From Chrysoperla carnea (taxonomy: Eukaryota > Arthropoda > Insecta > Neuroptera > Chrysopidae), in contig NC_058337.1 in NCBI RefSeq assembly GCF_905475395.1, positions 131,647,960 to 131,711,959 of the forward strand: 64,000 nt of DNA, in the 5' to 3' direction. The first letter of the stretch is position 1. Each line of letters opens with the position of its first letter. The notes under the pieces are model-generated. The model had not been told where the DNA came from. It did not search any database and saw only the letters and a program-made list of their open reading frames with translations. Below are positions 36,051 through 47,409 of the stretch, in pieces. The position numbers were made by a program, and so were the translations under genes.

Positions 36051-36419
36051 TTTTATTTAAAAATAAATAATAAACATTTGTTATATTATCACAGAAATTA
36101 CGGTCATTAATGTAATATTTTTTTTAAAATCAATTCGATATTCAAAGTTTTTATAAATTTGAAATTGGACTACATAATTATTGAACACATGGACACTGAA
36201 CTTTAACAATCAAAATATTGACTGATATATTTTATAAGATTGTTTAAGATAGGAAGCATGGTGGTCTTAAACCCCTGGGGTATCATTTATGAAGATTTTT
36301 TTTTATCAAGATGTATAAATTCATACATATTTTCAAATAAATAATTCAAATATTTAATTTTTATTGAGCATATGTGTAAATTTTTAGATTAGGGTGTGTT
36401 CTATGTATTTTTTAAACAT

Positions 36420-36545
36420 TATCTGACATTGACCTATATTAGATTTAGAGTCCGTGACATTTTTTAGAGTGGAAAGTTATCAAGGCCGCAACCACTCTTC
36501 TTCCCTCACGGCTAATGTGACCGGCGCTCATTTGATATTTGTTTA
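36420..36545 (+). repeat. Repeat fragment shared with 7330-7400
   Basis: GTTATCAAGGCCGCAACC and CACGGCTAATGTGA words in the same order as near 7330-7375. Confidence 0.5.
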
Positions 36546-36689
36546 TCGGGAAGCATTTTTAATTAAAAAAAAAAAAAAAATGAGACTCAGATACCAAAGT
36601 ATGTACAATTTGTAGCTTTGTCAAATGAAATACTCTAGGTCTTAAGTTTAAAGTTAAAATGGAATTTATTATATCAGCAGTTTACAATG

Positions 36690-37010
36690 TTTCATTACGG
36701 GATGACTGGAAGAAGGATTTAGCGATTGTTTGGATAAAAGTTCAGATTATAGGGTTCCCAGTTTCTCGGCGAAGAGCTTCAGACGGATATCGTAGGAGGA
36801 TTTTCAAAATCGCTCAAAGACAATAATTAAGAAATTTTTGCATTCTGGCAAGCTGCGAGCGTGCAACGTTTGACCAAATTGGAGCAGCGTACGTGAGTAC
36901 GAGCCAGATAAAAACAGTAGGTTTATAGCAACAGTCGGGTATAAATGTCAACGTAATATTGTAATTTCCGTCAGATTGTAAACAGATTTCAAAAAACCAC
37001 TCCAACTAGT
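36690..37010 (-). mobile_element. LINE fragment (Jockey-like reverse transcriptase, C-terminal part)
   Basis: The minus strand reads LTYAAPIWSNVARSQLARMQ, then KFLNYCL, a stop, then AILKILLRYPSEALRRETG in the same frame. YAxPVWSxxA..LxxxQ..CLR is the signature just after the RT domain of Jockey-type LINEs. It is a dead 5'-truncated fragment between TRMT11 and the zinc-finger gene. Confidence 0.7.
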
Positions 37011-37757
37011 ATTAACCTATTAATGAAAATCAACTCGTTACGTTATGTTTAGTGGGTCTGGATTGAGTTGGTACGGATTGGTGGTGTTTTTTGGCCCTTT
37101 TTTGGTAGTAGAATTTTACAATTTATGAGTACAAGTAGATGAAGTTAGTTGTATAATGTACAAATTGATATATCATTTCAAATTAGCGCACAACAGCCCG
37201 CTTTTATTGAGACAACTTAGCGATCGCAGCGCCTCGCTTATTTTGTAGCGATCGTTCTCCTTCTCTCTAACCTCCATTCTCTATGTCTATACTTGACACA
37301 TTCTGTAACGGTATAAAAAAAACTGTGATGAACGCACTCTATATTATTTATGCCATATTCCCAAATCAGAAGTAAATATGGCAATCAAAAATAATAAAGT
37401 ATAAAAATTTTATATGCAGCTGATTACTTAAACGAAAAGTGAATTGTTTTTTCTATTTATTAATTAATTAAATAGTTATTAAAATATTAATCTTACTTAA
37501 AACGACAGGTAAGTCGACAAAAAGACTAATCGAAAGATACTTATAAGATATTGGAATATTTATAAACTGTAAAAAAAAAGTCAATGTATTCATTTTCGAG
37601 GTTGATAACAATTCTATATTTCTTATTTACAGATGAAATAGTCGTAATTTAAATGACGAAATATTTCTGTTAAAATGTTTTATTTCTCAAAAATAACATT
37701 GATTTTATGACAATGGTTATCGTTTAAAGTCAGTTTTACACTACAAACACTCTCAAA
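37011..37757. other. Upstream region of the zinc-finger gene
   Basis: It contains a short GC-richer patch (37190-37270, GCGATCGCAGCGCC and TAGCGATCG) and then AT-rich sequence up to the ATG. Positions 37255-37330 carry CTCTCTAACC / CTATGCCTATA-like words reminiscent of the CATAGAGCT MITE family. A 5'-untranslated exon is possible (AG at 37631 region) but not proven. Confidence 0.35.
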
Positions 37758-40700
37758 ATGAATACGGTAGTGTGTCCCGTGTGTACGTTATATTTACGTA
37801 ATAATATAACATTAGAGGAACATTTACGTACACATCCGAAAGCAAAAGTGATTGAAGCATTAATTTCGGCAACAACAAGTAAAAATGTTACGAGTCAACC
37901 CGCAATCACAATTCCACCATGGCAACAAACGACTACACTCCAAACGAACAATTCGATATTGGTACCAGTTCAAGCCAATAATTCATCAATTATTTATCAA
38001 CAGTTTATGAGTAGTAACACCACTCATATGGCACCCACAATGAACGTTCCACAATATATAACAATACCAACAAATGGGGGATTTAATCAACAGCCGTTGA
38101 TTATGAATCAACATCCATATTTATATCAACATCAACAACAGCAATTACAATTTATGGCGGCTCCTATGGTACCCGTTGGATTCAATTATCCCCCGGATCC
38201 ATTAGAGATCAATCCAACTGTTGAAACAGTTCCATCGCAATCGACATCGGTTATTAATCTTGTTGATCGACAACCTGTTATATCAACTCATCAAAAATCA
38301 ACGGAATCAATTAAAATTCCGAGTACTTCGGAGACTTCGAATGGTGAATCAACAATAACGCAACCGGTAAGCAATAAATCAAATTCAGAATCTAATCAAT
38401 CATTTATATCCGAACCTGTAATCAGTAAACCATCGATTACTGAACCTGTAATCATTAAATCAACAAGCCAATCGATTATAACTCAACCTGTAATCAATAA
38501 ATCAATAATTAGTGAACCAACAATCAGTGAATCGATTATAACTCAAACTTTAATCAATAAATCAACGACATCTCAATCTACAATCAATAAATCAACATGT
38601 GAATCGATTATAACTCAATCGATTAATCAACCAATAATATCTGAACCTGTAATCAATAAAATAGCAGAATTTGTAATGAGTAAATCATCAAATCAATCGA
38701 TTATAACTCAACCAATCAATAAACCAATAATATCAGAATCTGTAATCAATAAATCATCAATATCTGAGCCAGTAACAAGTCAATCGATTATAACTCAACC
38801 ATTAATCAATAAATCAACAAGTTCTGAAACTATATGTCCTAAATCATCAAATCCATCGATTATCACGCATGCTGTACTCTTTAAATCGATAACACCTCAA
38901 TCGAAATCTATTGAAACATCATCATCGTCTTGTTCGAGTCAAATTGATCGTTCAACAGTGGTTTGTGCGCCAAGAAAATCACAAACATCGCCTGTATCGG
39001 TATCGACAATCCAATTAGCGGATATTACAATTAGTACCGAAGTGATACCAAAAGATTCACAAAAACCAGCAACTGAATATGTGAATACAACGAATCAAAT
39101 GGAAATTATACCAATTTATAATAAGAAAAATAATTTAGATCAACAAATTGATTCGAATGAAATGTTGTTGGATACAAGTGAAATAAAAATTGATGAGACT
39201 GAAACGAAAGTGAATAAAAAAACGGTTATTGAAGTTTATTCGAATGACAATACACAGCAACAATGTGAAAAAATGGATATTGAAACGTTTCATGAAAAGA
39301 TGGCGGGTGAGTAGATTACAAAACTTAGAAAATATAGCTCCAACTAACCGTTGCTCGGTTACGATATAAATAAAATATTCCCATAGTAGCGACTCATTAT
39401 CTTATTAGCAGATACCCGCATGGCTTCACTGGACAAGTAAAAACCACCGCTTTATAGCCTCCACCTCTCTTGATCACACTTATCCCGCTTCCATAACACC
39501 CGAAGGGATTTTTTTGCACAGCTAAAATGTATTCACAATTTTCAATTTTTTAAAGTGCAAAATAGTCATAATTCATTGAGTACATCAGAAAAGATGGCCA
39601 TGAATTCAAAAGGATGATCAAAGATGGACCAGTAAAATATCAGATTAAATTAAATTTTTTTTAAATATATTATTTTAAATTATAGCTCATGTGTTATTCT
39701 GATGTATGAGCTATATTTTTGTACAGTTTCATTCAAATCCATTCGGTAGTTTTTGCAAGAAACCGTGACGCGATTTCTCAGAAACCTGCAGGGCGTCAGA
39801 TTTAGACTGTTTGGATCCGAAATCTTGGATTCATCAACCCTGGGAGAAATCCTAGCGGAGTAAAGACAGAATTCTACAGCATCATCTGCTTAAAATAGCA
39901 TCTCTTACCCGGTGACTTCTTGCCTTTGAGTGATAAGTTATTATCAATGAGGGTACAGAGGATTTCTTGTTCTAAGTGCTAAGGACCCATTTCCGGTACC
40001 CCCCTTATATTATTTCTGATTTATATATTATTATATTCCCCCAGATGACGATGAAGAAGACGATGCAGATGCAGATGAAACAACGCACAATGAAAGCAAT
40101 TATATCTTACCAGATGTATCGTTTTATCAGATCCCAAAGTTTGAGGATATGACCATAGAGAATAAAGAACCGCCAAGGAATTCTCAAGAAACTAAGAACG
40201 ATATCGTAATTATTAAAAATGAAGTAATTTCCTTGCCACCAAACAAACTCGCATCAGTTTATCTACCTTCGTTGCCCGATCACGATGATGATACCTCATT
40301 CAAAGTGGAACAACTTAAGGTAGACCTAGAGCATGATGCCTACGGAGAAATTGTAGAATTTGGTGATATTAAATTAATGTTAAATAATGATATGATAAAT
40401 CATGGAGGAGCTACCACAGCGGTTGTTAATGATTTACATTGTATGGAAGATATTTATGACGATGATAAATCGTCACCGGTTTTATTGAATATCGGGGAAA
40501 TGGTTACCAATAAACAGGAATATAATGAAAGCCATGAGTACCGTGAAAATGAAGAATATCATGAAAATCAAGATTATCATGATAGCCATGAACATTATGA
40601 TAGGGATAGTTTAAATATACGTGCAGATGAATGTATGCCACCAAAAGGTGAATTATCCGAACAAGAGAGTAATGGAGCTGGAGATGAAGAGGTTTGGGGA

Positions 40701-42544
40701 AAGGTAAGATCAATTCATTAAGAGATTTCTCTCTTTGACGATTTCTCCGACCTAAAGTCAGTCGACGTCAAAGCCCTCCTGCTGTTCTTAAACAGCTCGA
40801 AATGGTTCATGGAGTAGTGGCCGGGAATGGGACAACCCATTAACGGTATCACAACGGACCCTATGGTCTAAGTGTGTCCCACCCCAGGACAGCCACTCTA
40901 ACCTTACCTAACCTAGCCTAACAGGAATAAAAAATTTCGTCAATAAATTTAAATCATATATTATTTCAGATGTTTCAAGAAGGCAGTTCTGGTATATCAA
41001 CATCATATGATCTGATTGCTCGTGAAAGTTGGGAAGCGTCTGATTCATCTGATTCCGAATTAACACCACCCTTACAAAGTCGCATCTCACCAAACGATCC
41101 AAGCGAAACCAAAAGTCAACAATCAGATCCAAATAAAAGAATTGTATATAAATGTAGTTATTGTAAAGAAATATTTAACTGTCCGAAGGAGCGTCGTGTC
41201 CATCAAACGAACATGCACGATCATAAAGATAAAATAACGGAAAAGGATGAAGATGATGATGACGATGTACAAATTGTTGAAGACGAAGAAGAAGAAGAGG
41301 AAGACATGAAAAATATTAAACTCGAAGATGAAGAAGGTAAATTTAACGCACAAATGGACCCAAAACATACACATTGTGAAATATGTAACATTGAATTCGA
41401 AGCAATTGAACGTTACAACGAACATTATCGTAGCGAACATCCAAACATTCCGATACCCCGTTACAAATGTAGCTCATGTCAATTAACCTTTACGCTTGAA
41501 TGTAAGTTCTCACAACATTTAAAAATCCATCCTCTAGTTTGTCAAATCTGTTATAAATTATTCTTCAAACAATCAACTTTACAAAGACATCTTCGACGGA
41601 TTCATTTAACGAAACGGAAAACACCACCGAATAAGAAATATTCATGTGAAGTATGTTTTGAAAAATTCGCAACTTACGCGAAAAAGAACAGCCATATCAA
41701 TTCAAAGCATGCGGATGTTGCGGCAACGATGTTTAAGTGTTCAATTTGTAATGAGACATTTCGTAAGCGTAAAATTCTTAAACAGCATCGAGATACTGTA
41801 CATATGTTACGAAAACCTCAACGAGATTTTGTTTGTCATTGTGGTGAGACATTTAAATCAAAAAATCGTTTTACTTGGCATAGTGAAATACACGAATCCA
41901 AACCGAAAGCATGTACTTTTTGTAGTGAGAAATTTGTACATACAGCAAGTTTAACACGTCATATACGGATCGCACACAATGAAAATTACATCCCTGACGA
42001 TAATCGATTAAGTGAAAACGTACCCTGCCCAATTTGCAAGAAAATGTATTTAAAATCATCGTTGGACGTTCATATTAAAATACACACGGGTGTTAAGCCG
42101 TTCTCGTGTCACATCTGTAACAAAGTTTTCACAACGAAATGGAATCTAAAACTACATAAATGGACGCATGCCGCACGACTATCGAAACCGTATAAGTGTA
42201 ATCAATGTCAAAGTGCGTTTATTCGACAGAATGATTACGTATCGCATATGAACTCACATCGGAATATCAAACCGTATACGTGCAATCATTGTGGACGTCA
42301 ATTTATACGGAAATATAATTGTCAGCGACATGTGCGGGAACACGAGAGAGATAAGTCACATAAATGTACTGTATGTAATAAAGAGTTTCATCGATCGTAT
42401 TATTTACGGGAACATTTACGGGTGCATAGTGGTGATCGACCGTTTTCATGTCACATATGTGGGAAAACTTCCACAACGAAATCGAATCATAATAAACATA
42501 TGCGTATACATCATGCACGAGATCCTGTTAGCACCGAAAATTAG
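37758..42544 (+). CDS. C2H2 zinc-finger protein with 15 fingers
   Basis: There are three exons, 37758-39306, 40045-40703 and 40970-42544, giving 1260 aa. One finger lies at the very N-terminus (CPVCTLYLRNNITLEEHLRTH). A long Gln/Asn/Ser/Thr-rich region follows with a degenerate repeat built from SIITQPVINKS and IISEP (about 38350-38890), then an acidic middle with HENQDYHDSHEHYD. Exon 3 holds DDDVQIVEDEEEEEED and then 14 C2H2 fingers to near the C-terminus, among them YKCSYCKEIF, FVCHCGETF (with a shortened first Cys pair) and the more regular FSCHICNKVFTTKWNLKLHKWTH. It probably binds DNA in the nucleus as a transcriptional regulator. No orthologue could be named. AATAAA lies at 42641-42646. 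The stop follows the last finger after a short tail. Confidence 0.9.
39400..39785 (-). repeat. Family C repeat in intron 1 of the zinc-finger gene
   Basis: The left part holds CCGCATGGCTTCACTGGACAA and ATCCCGCTTCCATAACACCC. The right part holds GTACAGTTTCATTCAAATCC and TAGTTTTTGCAAGAAA. The same layout occurs at 58400-58830, and in reverse at 49870-50350. Confidence 0.65.
39785..40000 (+). repeat. Copy of dispersed family A
   Basis: CCTGCAGGGCGTCAGATTTAG, GGATCCGAAATCTTGGATTCA and CCTGGGAGAAATCCTAGCGG follow family A order, directly next to the family C copy. Confidence 0.65.
40735..40922 (+). mobile_element. LINE 3' end in intron 2 of the zinc-finger gene
   Basis: It reads KALLLFLNSSKWF, like the last residues of LINE ORF2, then GGTATCACAACGGACCCTA and a tail ending in ACCTAACCTAGCCTAAC. 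The related 3' sequence GGTATCACAACG-type is seen near 57035. It is a severely 5'-truncated copy. Confidence 0.6.
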
Positions 42545-42877
42545 ATTGATTATCGTTTTCTTTACGAATTTCTATATTTTTTATTAACGCATGCTTGAAG
42601 TGAAATTTCTTTCAGATTGTTAATAATGTCTGTACTTAAAAATAAAATTCGTTTAGTAAATCATATGCTTTTCTCGATTCCGGGCATAGAAAATTTCCTC
42701 GGGATGGACGTTTAAAGATTTTCGTGATGCGAGTTCCCGCGAAAATTTTGGAAATAAATTTACAATTTTACTAGTTAGCTTACAATCTGATGGAAATTAC
42801 ATTCTTACGGTGATAAATATACAAAATCATGCATGCATCTTCGTTAATTTGAGAACTTAGACCCGATTATTATAATA

Positions 42878-43385
42878 CAGAGTGGGGCATAATAATATAA
42901 AAAGGGAAGTTTATGCGGTTTGATGCAATACGTTCCTTAACTGAAAGCATTTCTTTTTCAGTCATCTGGAATAGAATACTTTCGATTGCTATTAAATCTA
43001 CGGAAAAATTCACTCTGTGTGGCAGTCACTGACTTGCAACTCCGAACAAAACAATCATACGCCGATATTTCATCATTAAGCTCTCTGTTCGTAAGATTAT
43101 TAACGCAAAGGAAGATTGTGTTTCGTAAGGGAATCGAGTACTTTCGATTGATAATAAATCTACGGTAGAATTTACTCTGTGTGACAGTCACTGATTCGAT
43201 ACTCTAAAAAAAAAAAAAAAAACAATCATCGTTCGCCGAATATGCGTTATTCTATCGTCTATGATTATGACAACTGAAAAAAGAGCTTTGAGATAAAGGG
43301 ACGTATTGCAACTATCACATGCCAGTCACTTATATGATAGAAGTGAATTTCCTAAAGAAGAAACACTGGATTATTCCCCACCCTG
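42878..43385. mobile_element. TA-flanked MITE with internal duplication, 508 bp
   Basis: The ends CAGAGTGGGGCATAAT and (inverted) CAGGGTGGGGAATAAT match at 14 of 16 positions and are flanked by TA on both sides, as in Tc1/mariner-type elements. Inside, a block with TACTTTCGATTG, AAATCTACGG and ACTCTGTGTG.CAGTCACTGA occurs twice in direct orientation (about 42975-43035 and 43140-43200). It has no coding capacity; the open frames on both strands are chance. Confidence 0.75.
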
Positions 43386-43389
43386 TACA

Positions 43390-44050
43390 AACTGCCTTGT
43401 AAAAAAAAGTATAATATGTGTTTACACAGCGCATGTGTAAAGTTTGTTGTAAATAAAATGAGATAGTTTTTTTATCTCGGAAAAAAAGAATTCATTTAAT
43501 CTGTACAGACTTTTTTGCTATAAAAAAACAACGGGCAGTGGTATTTGGTAAAACTTAAAATGACTTAAAATAAATTTTTTAAGTTTATAATTCGCTTCGC
43601 AATTGAAAGTGATTATAAATAACGCGTAGAAAACGATAGCTAATTTTCTGTCATCCAAAATCGAACTTTTTCGTCAATAATAAACGAAAAATTCAGTGTT
43701 CATTGTCTGCAATCTCTTTCAATTGTAGAGCGATATTTGTATTCCTTTTTTTCTTACACTGCCTTTAATTAAATTTTTTTTTTTTTTTTTTTTTGTAGAA
43801 TGTTTAATTTAATGTTATTTCTAGTCTTGAATTTTCCGCAATATTTTTTTAGAATAATTTTTAGTTTACTTAGTTAATTTATACATTTCGTTATGTTTTT
43901 ATTTTTACGACTGTTAATATATAAGTAAAAAAAAATCCTATATTCCAAGGTTCAAGCAGAAATGGAATTTATTCGGAAATTATAACACACTCCCCAAAAA
44001 TAACAACACTTTTTGTTTCGTTAAAATTCGCAATAATTACAGGCATGTAA
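43390..44050. other. Gene-free spacer
   Basis: AT-rich with a T run near 43775. No feature was recognised. Confidence 0.45.
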
Positions 44051-44059
44051 CTTTGTTAC

Positions 44060-44730
44060 TTTTAATTCTTTTGGGATTTACCAGGCTCATTTTAAGGGAA
44101 AGAAGTGAAATTGAATATTCGCTACTCGAATACACTCCAAGATTCGAATTATTGTCCCTGCAATTGGAAGTCCACCTAAGGATCCTTTGTGCATTCCTTG
44201 AGAACAAACTGTTTCAAGAAGGTGAGACGTTTTTGGGTAAGAGGTGCTATTTTAAGGAAAGGAAGCTATAGGATTTTGTCGAGGTCAGATTCCGCACGGA
44301 AAGTCAGTAGTCCACAGTTTACCCTGGGGGATTGCTCCTATGATTGATGGACCAACGGTTTCGGACTTAAAAATTCCATATCTGACACCTTGCAGGTTTT
44401 TGCACGTTTAAATAACATGTATGGAGGTTTCATTGTCCTTCGTTCAGATCCTACAAGTAGAATCATCGGAGATCCTCAAGTTATGAAGGTAATAGTTCAA
44501 TCAACAGTGTCCTGTCAAAAGTCACACCACCCTTCTCAATTGTATTCTAGAAAGGCCTATCTGTGGTTATGAACAGCTTTGGCTGTTGCATGCCTTGCGC
44601 AAAGTTCCAGTAATCAAGATAGGCTTATTGTTGCCACTCCTTGATTCGGTAAATTCCGGATCATCTTGCTATGAGAATGATAGACTCGGGTGAAAGGGGC
44701 GTTTGAGACGACTCCTCTCGTATCAACGAG
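44060..44730 (-). repeat. Family A copy in reverse, with further repeat text
   Basis: GGTGAGACGTTTTTGGGTAAG, GAGGTGCTATTTTAAGGAAAG, GATTGATGGACCAACGG, GACACCTTGCAGG and AATAACATGTATGGAGGTTT are the reverse complements of family A words. Open frames within it are not genes. Confidence 0.6.
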
Positions 44731-46660
44731 TACGCTGCTTTGTTCGCTTTAACACCAGAGTAGCCCGATACCTAGACCAGCCTGTCTGTGTTATTTCGTT
44801 GGCCCGAATTTCAATTTCAACATTGATGGGACATCTTATTATTAAAAGAGCTTCTGTGTAAGACTTGCCTGTAAATTATTTACTCTTTCCATTTTCAGAA
44901 TAATTCCATGATCTAGCAAAATGAACTAGGAATATATAATACTAAATAATTAAATTCGAAAATTTAGCTGTTTGTTTTTAAAGCGAAACAAAGCTATATT
45001 ATTGAATGTATGGGAAAGAATGTGTACATTTAATTTAAGTGGGGAAAATTTTGCACACTATGAATATCATAAATAAAGTAAGTCTACACTGTAGATCGAT
45101 TTTGTTTTTATTTTTTACAAAAACAATATTTTGGATGTCCAGAAGGTTGTTGATTACGATTTCCATCGGTTTTTGTAAATGAATCTTGATTACAATTTTG
45201 TACACTCCTAGGCACAAAATTTTGTTATAAAAGAATTATCAAAGAAATTGAAAAAGAAAAAAAAATCCGATTGAAATGAATCGTACAAGTTTATTCGGCT
45301 TTGCTCTTATCAAGATTTTGTTTACAAGACCGTGTAATCAATCAACATTGAATTGAAATTGAATGTTTTCAAAAGTCATTCCAAATTGTTTCCAAGTTTC
45401 CTATAATAAATCGTTTGCTCGGTGTAAACTTACGTGTACCTGTGATGATTTTTTTAAATAAAAAATTTAAAAAAATAAACTTCTATGTGAAATAATAAAT
45501 AACAATATCTAATATTATATATGTTATAATAGGGCTTAGGGCTGGGATGTATTTTTACTACTCATTTTATTAGTGGCAAAAATTTGGGAGAGATTATTGT
45601 CTAAATTGCATGTAGTATCTTTTTACTTTACGAAAAATTTAATAGTCAGAGGAATTCAAAATTTTTAATTGTACGTCTATGAAAGTTTTTGTAGATCTCT
45701 TCAATTTCTGTTAATAAATAAAATGATTTTTCATAATCAATCCAGGCCCAGCACCTACAATGAATCAAAACATAAATAAAGAATACACATACTTTTCATT
45801 TGTGTATGTGTAGTTAGGTAAGGTCGTAAGCCTTAATTAACTGAATTAAGGATATATTAATTAAGTAAGGAATAAAAAACAATTGATTTTATAAAAAAAA
45901 CAAAAACAATTATTGTTATTTTTAGTAATTTATAATATATTTAATTGAGTACGGTGTATAAATAAATAATTATATTATTTAAAAAAGATTATTCAAAACA
46001 TCATTATTGGAAAAATAAATTTTAATTTTCATCATAATTATTGTATTTTTATCCTATTAGTTTACAAGTCCATGCTGAAATTTTTCGGGGGAAATGACTC
46101 ATCAGGAATCATGTTGAAAAAGATGCTCCATTTAAACAGGTTAATTAACAGGTAAGATTATGAATATCACATCCCTTGGTATCCAAAATTTAAAAAAAAA
46201 ATTATTTTTATGTGTAACTCTAGTGGATTTTTTATTTATTTCATTTTTGTTATCTTGAACTTTTCTTATTTTATTTTTTGATAACTCTGTATTGTTGTAA
46301 TTACGAGTTGATTGGGTTGAGTATGTCGACTATAGAGGAGTTGGTCCGGGTTTGCAATTTTTAGCACTTGTGTTCAAAAAACGGGAACACTATTACAGAA
46401 AACAGAGATGTTAGGAAAAAAGGAAAGTTGTGGTTTTTTATTTCTAAAATTTCCTATGAATCAGTAATAACTACTAGAAACGTATAAGATTCATAGAGGT
46501 ATAATAAATATGTTCTTTTTCAACAAAATTTAAAAATAAGTAAAAAAAAGTATGTTAAAAGTCCTTTGATTATTGAGTGAGAGGAATATATCGTCTGCGC
46601 CGAAATGTTTTTGCCCGCACCTACTCACTCTGCTAATCTGCTGGCAATATACGAGTATTA
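44731..46660. other. Gene-free spacer, AT-rich
   Basis: No gene, RNA or element was recognised. The sequence contains several short A-rich stretches only. Confidence 0.45.
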
Positions 46661-46664
46661 CATA

Positions 46665-47337
46665 TACAACGTGTTCTGTTATTGACTGCAGAAATTTTGC
46701 TTCCGAAAATAAGCTCATCAAGAGCAAGAAAAAAACTATTTTGGATCTGAGGCCTAATTTGGGAGATACGGGTAAGGAAAAATTGATAAATTTGTTCATT
46801 CACTGACTATCATTCGATAACCAGTAGCCAATAATAATCAGTAGATATTAGTAAATTTCACTTAATGATGGAAGGGATTTAAAAAAAAAGTATAAAATTA
46901 TTTAATTGGTTTTGGTCAAATCCCACTTTTTTTTATATTTTTATTATACTTCTGAGAGAAAACATTAGATTATTAGTAAACAAACAAATTATGTCACAAT
47001 GTTTGTTTGTTTACGCCCACTGTGTTATTGTTTTCTCACAAAAATATAATAAAAATATAAAAAATGGGATTTTTGACCAGATCCAATTAAATAATTTTGA
47101 ACCTTTTTTAAAATCACTTCCATTATTAAGTGAAATTTACTAATATCTACTGATTATCATTGGCTACTGGTTATCGAATGATAGTCAGTGAATGAACAAA
47201 CTTATCAATTTTTCCTTACCCGTATCTCCCAAATTAGGCCTTAGATCCAAATTTGAAAAAGATATTTTTTTGTTGCTCTTGATGAGCTTATTTTCGGAAG
47301 CTAGGTTTCTGCAGTAAATAACAGAACACGTTGTATA
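46665..47337. repeat. Large hairpin element just upstream of the second zinc-finger gene
   Basis: The arms of about 320 bp are inverted copies: ACAACGTGTTCTGTTATT at the left matches AACAGAACACGTTGT at the right. AGGCCTAATTTGGGAGATACG, TCATTCACTGACTATCATTC and ATTTCACTTAATGATGGAAG occur in both senses. The loop is only a few tens of bases near 46990. The right arm ends about 70 bp before the ATG at 47410. Confidence 0.85.
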
Positions 47338-47409
47338 AATATTCTATGTTCAATAATCAATACTTACGACACAACCTTCAAAAAGCTCTATGGGGTTGGC
47401 TCCAACAAA

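Noticed and set aside
40900-40922. Telomere-type CCTAA repeats
   Set aside because: Only about three imperfect units are present, and they follow a LINE 3' end, where such tails are common.
41123-41440. A minus-strand open frame of 105 codons rich in Phe
   Set aside because: It is antisense to the acidic and zinc-finger coding exon; the Phe content mirrors GAA/GAT codons.
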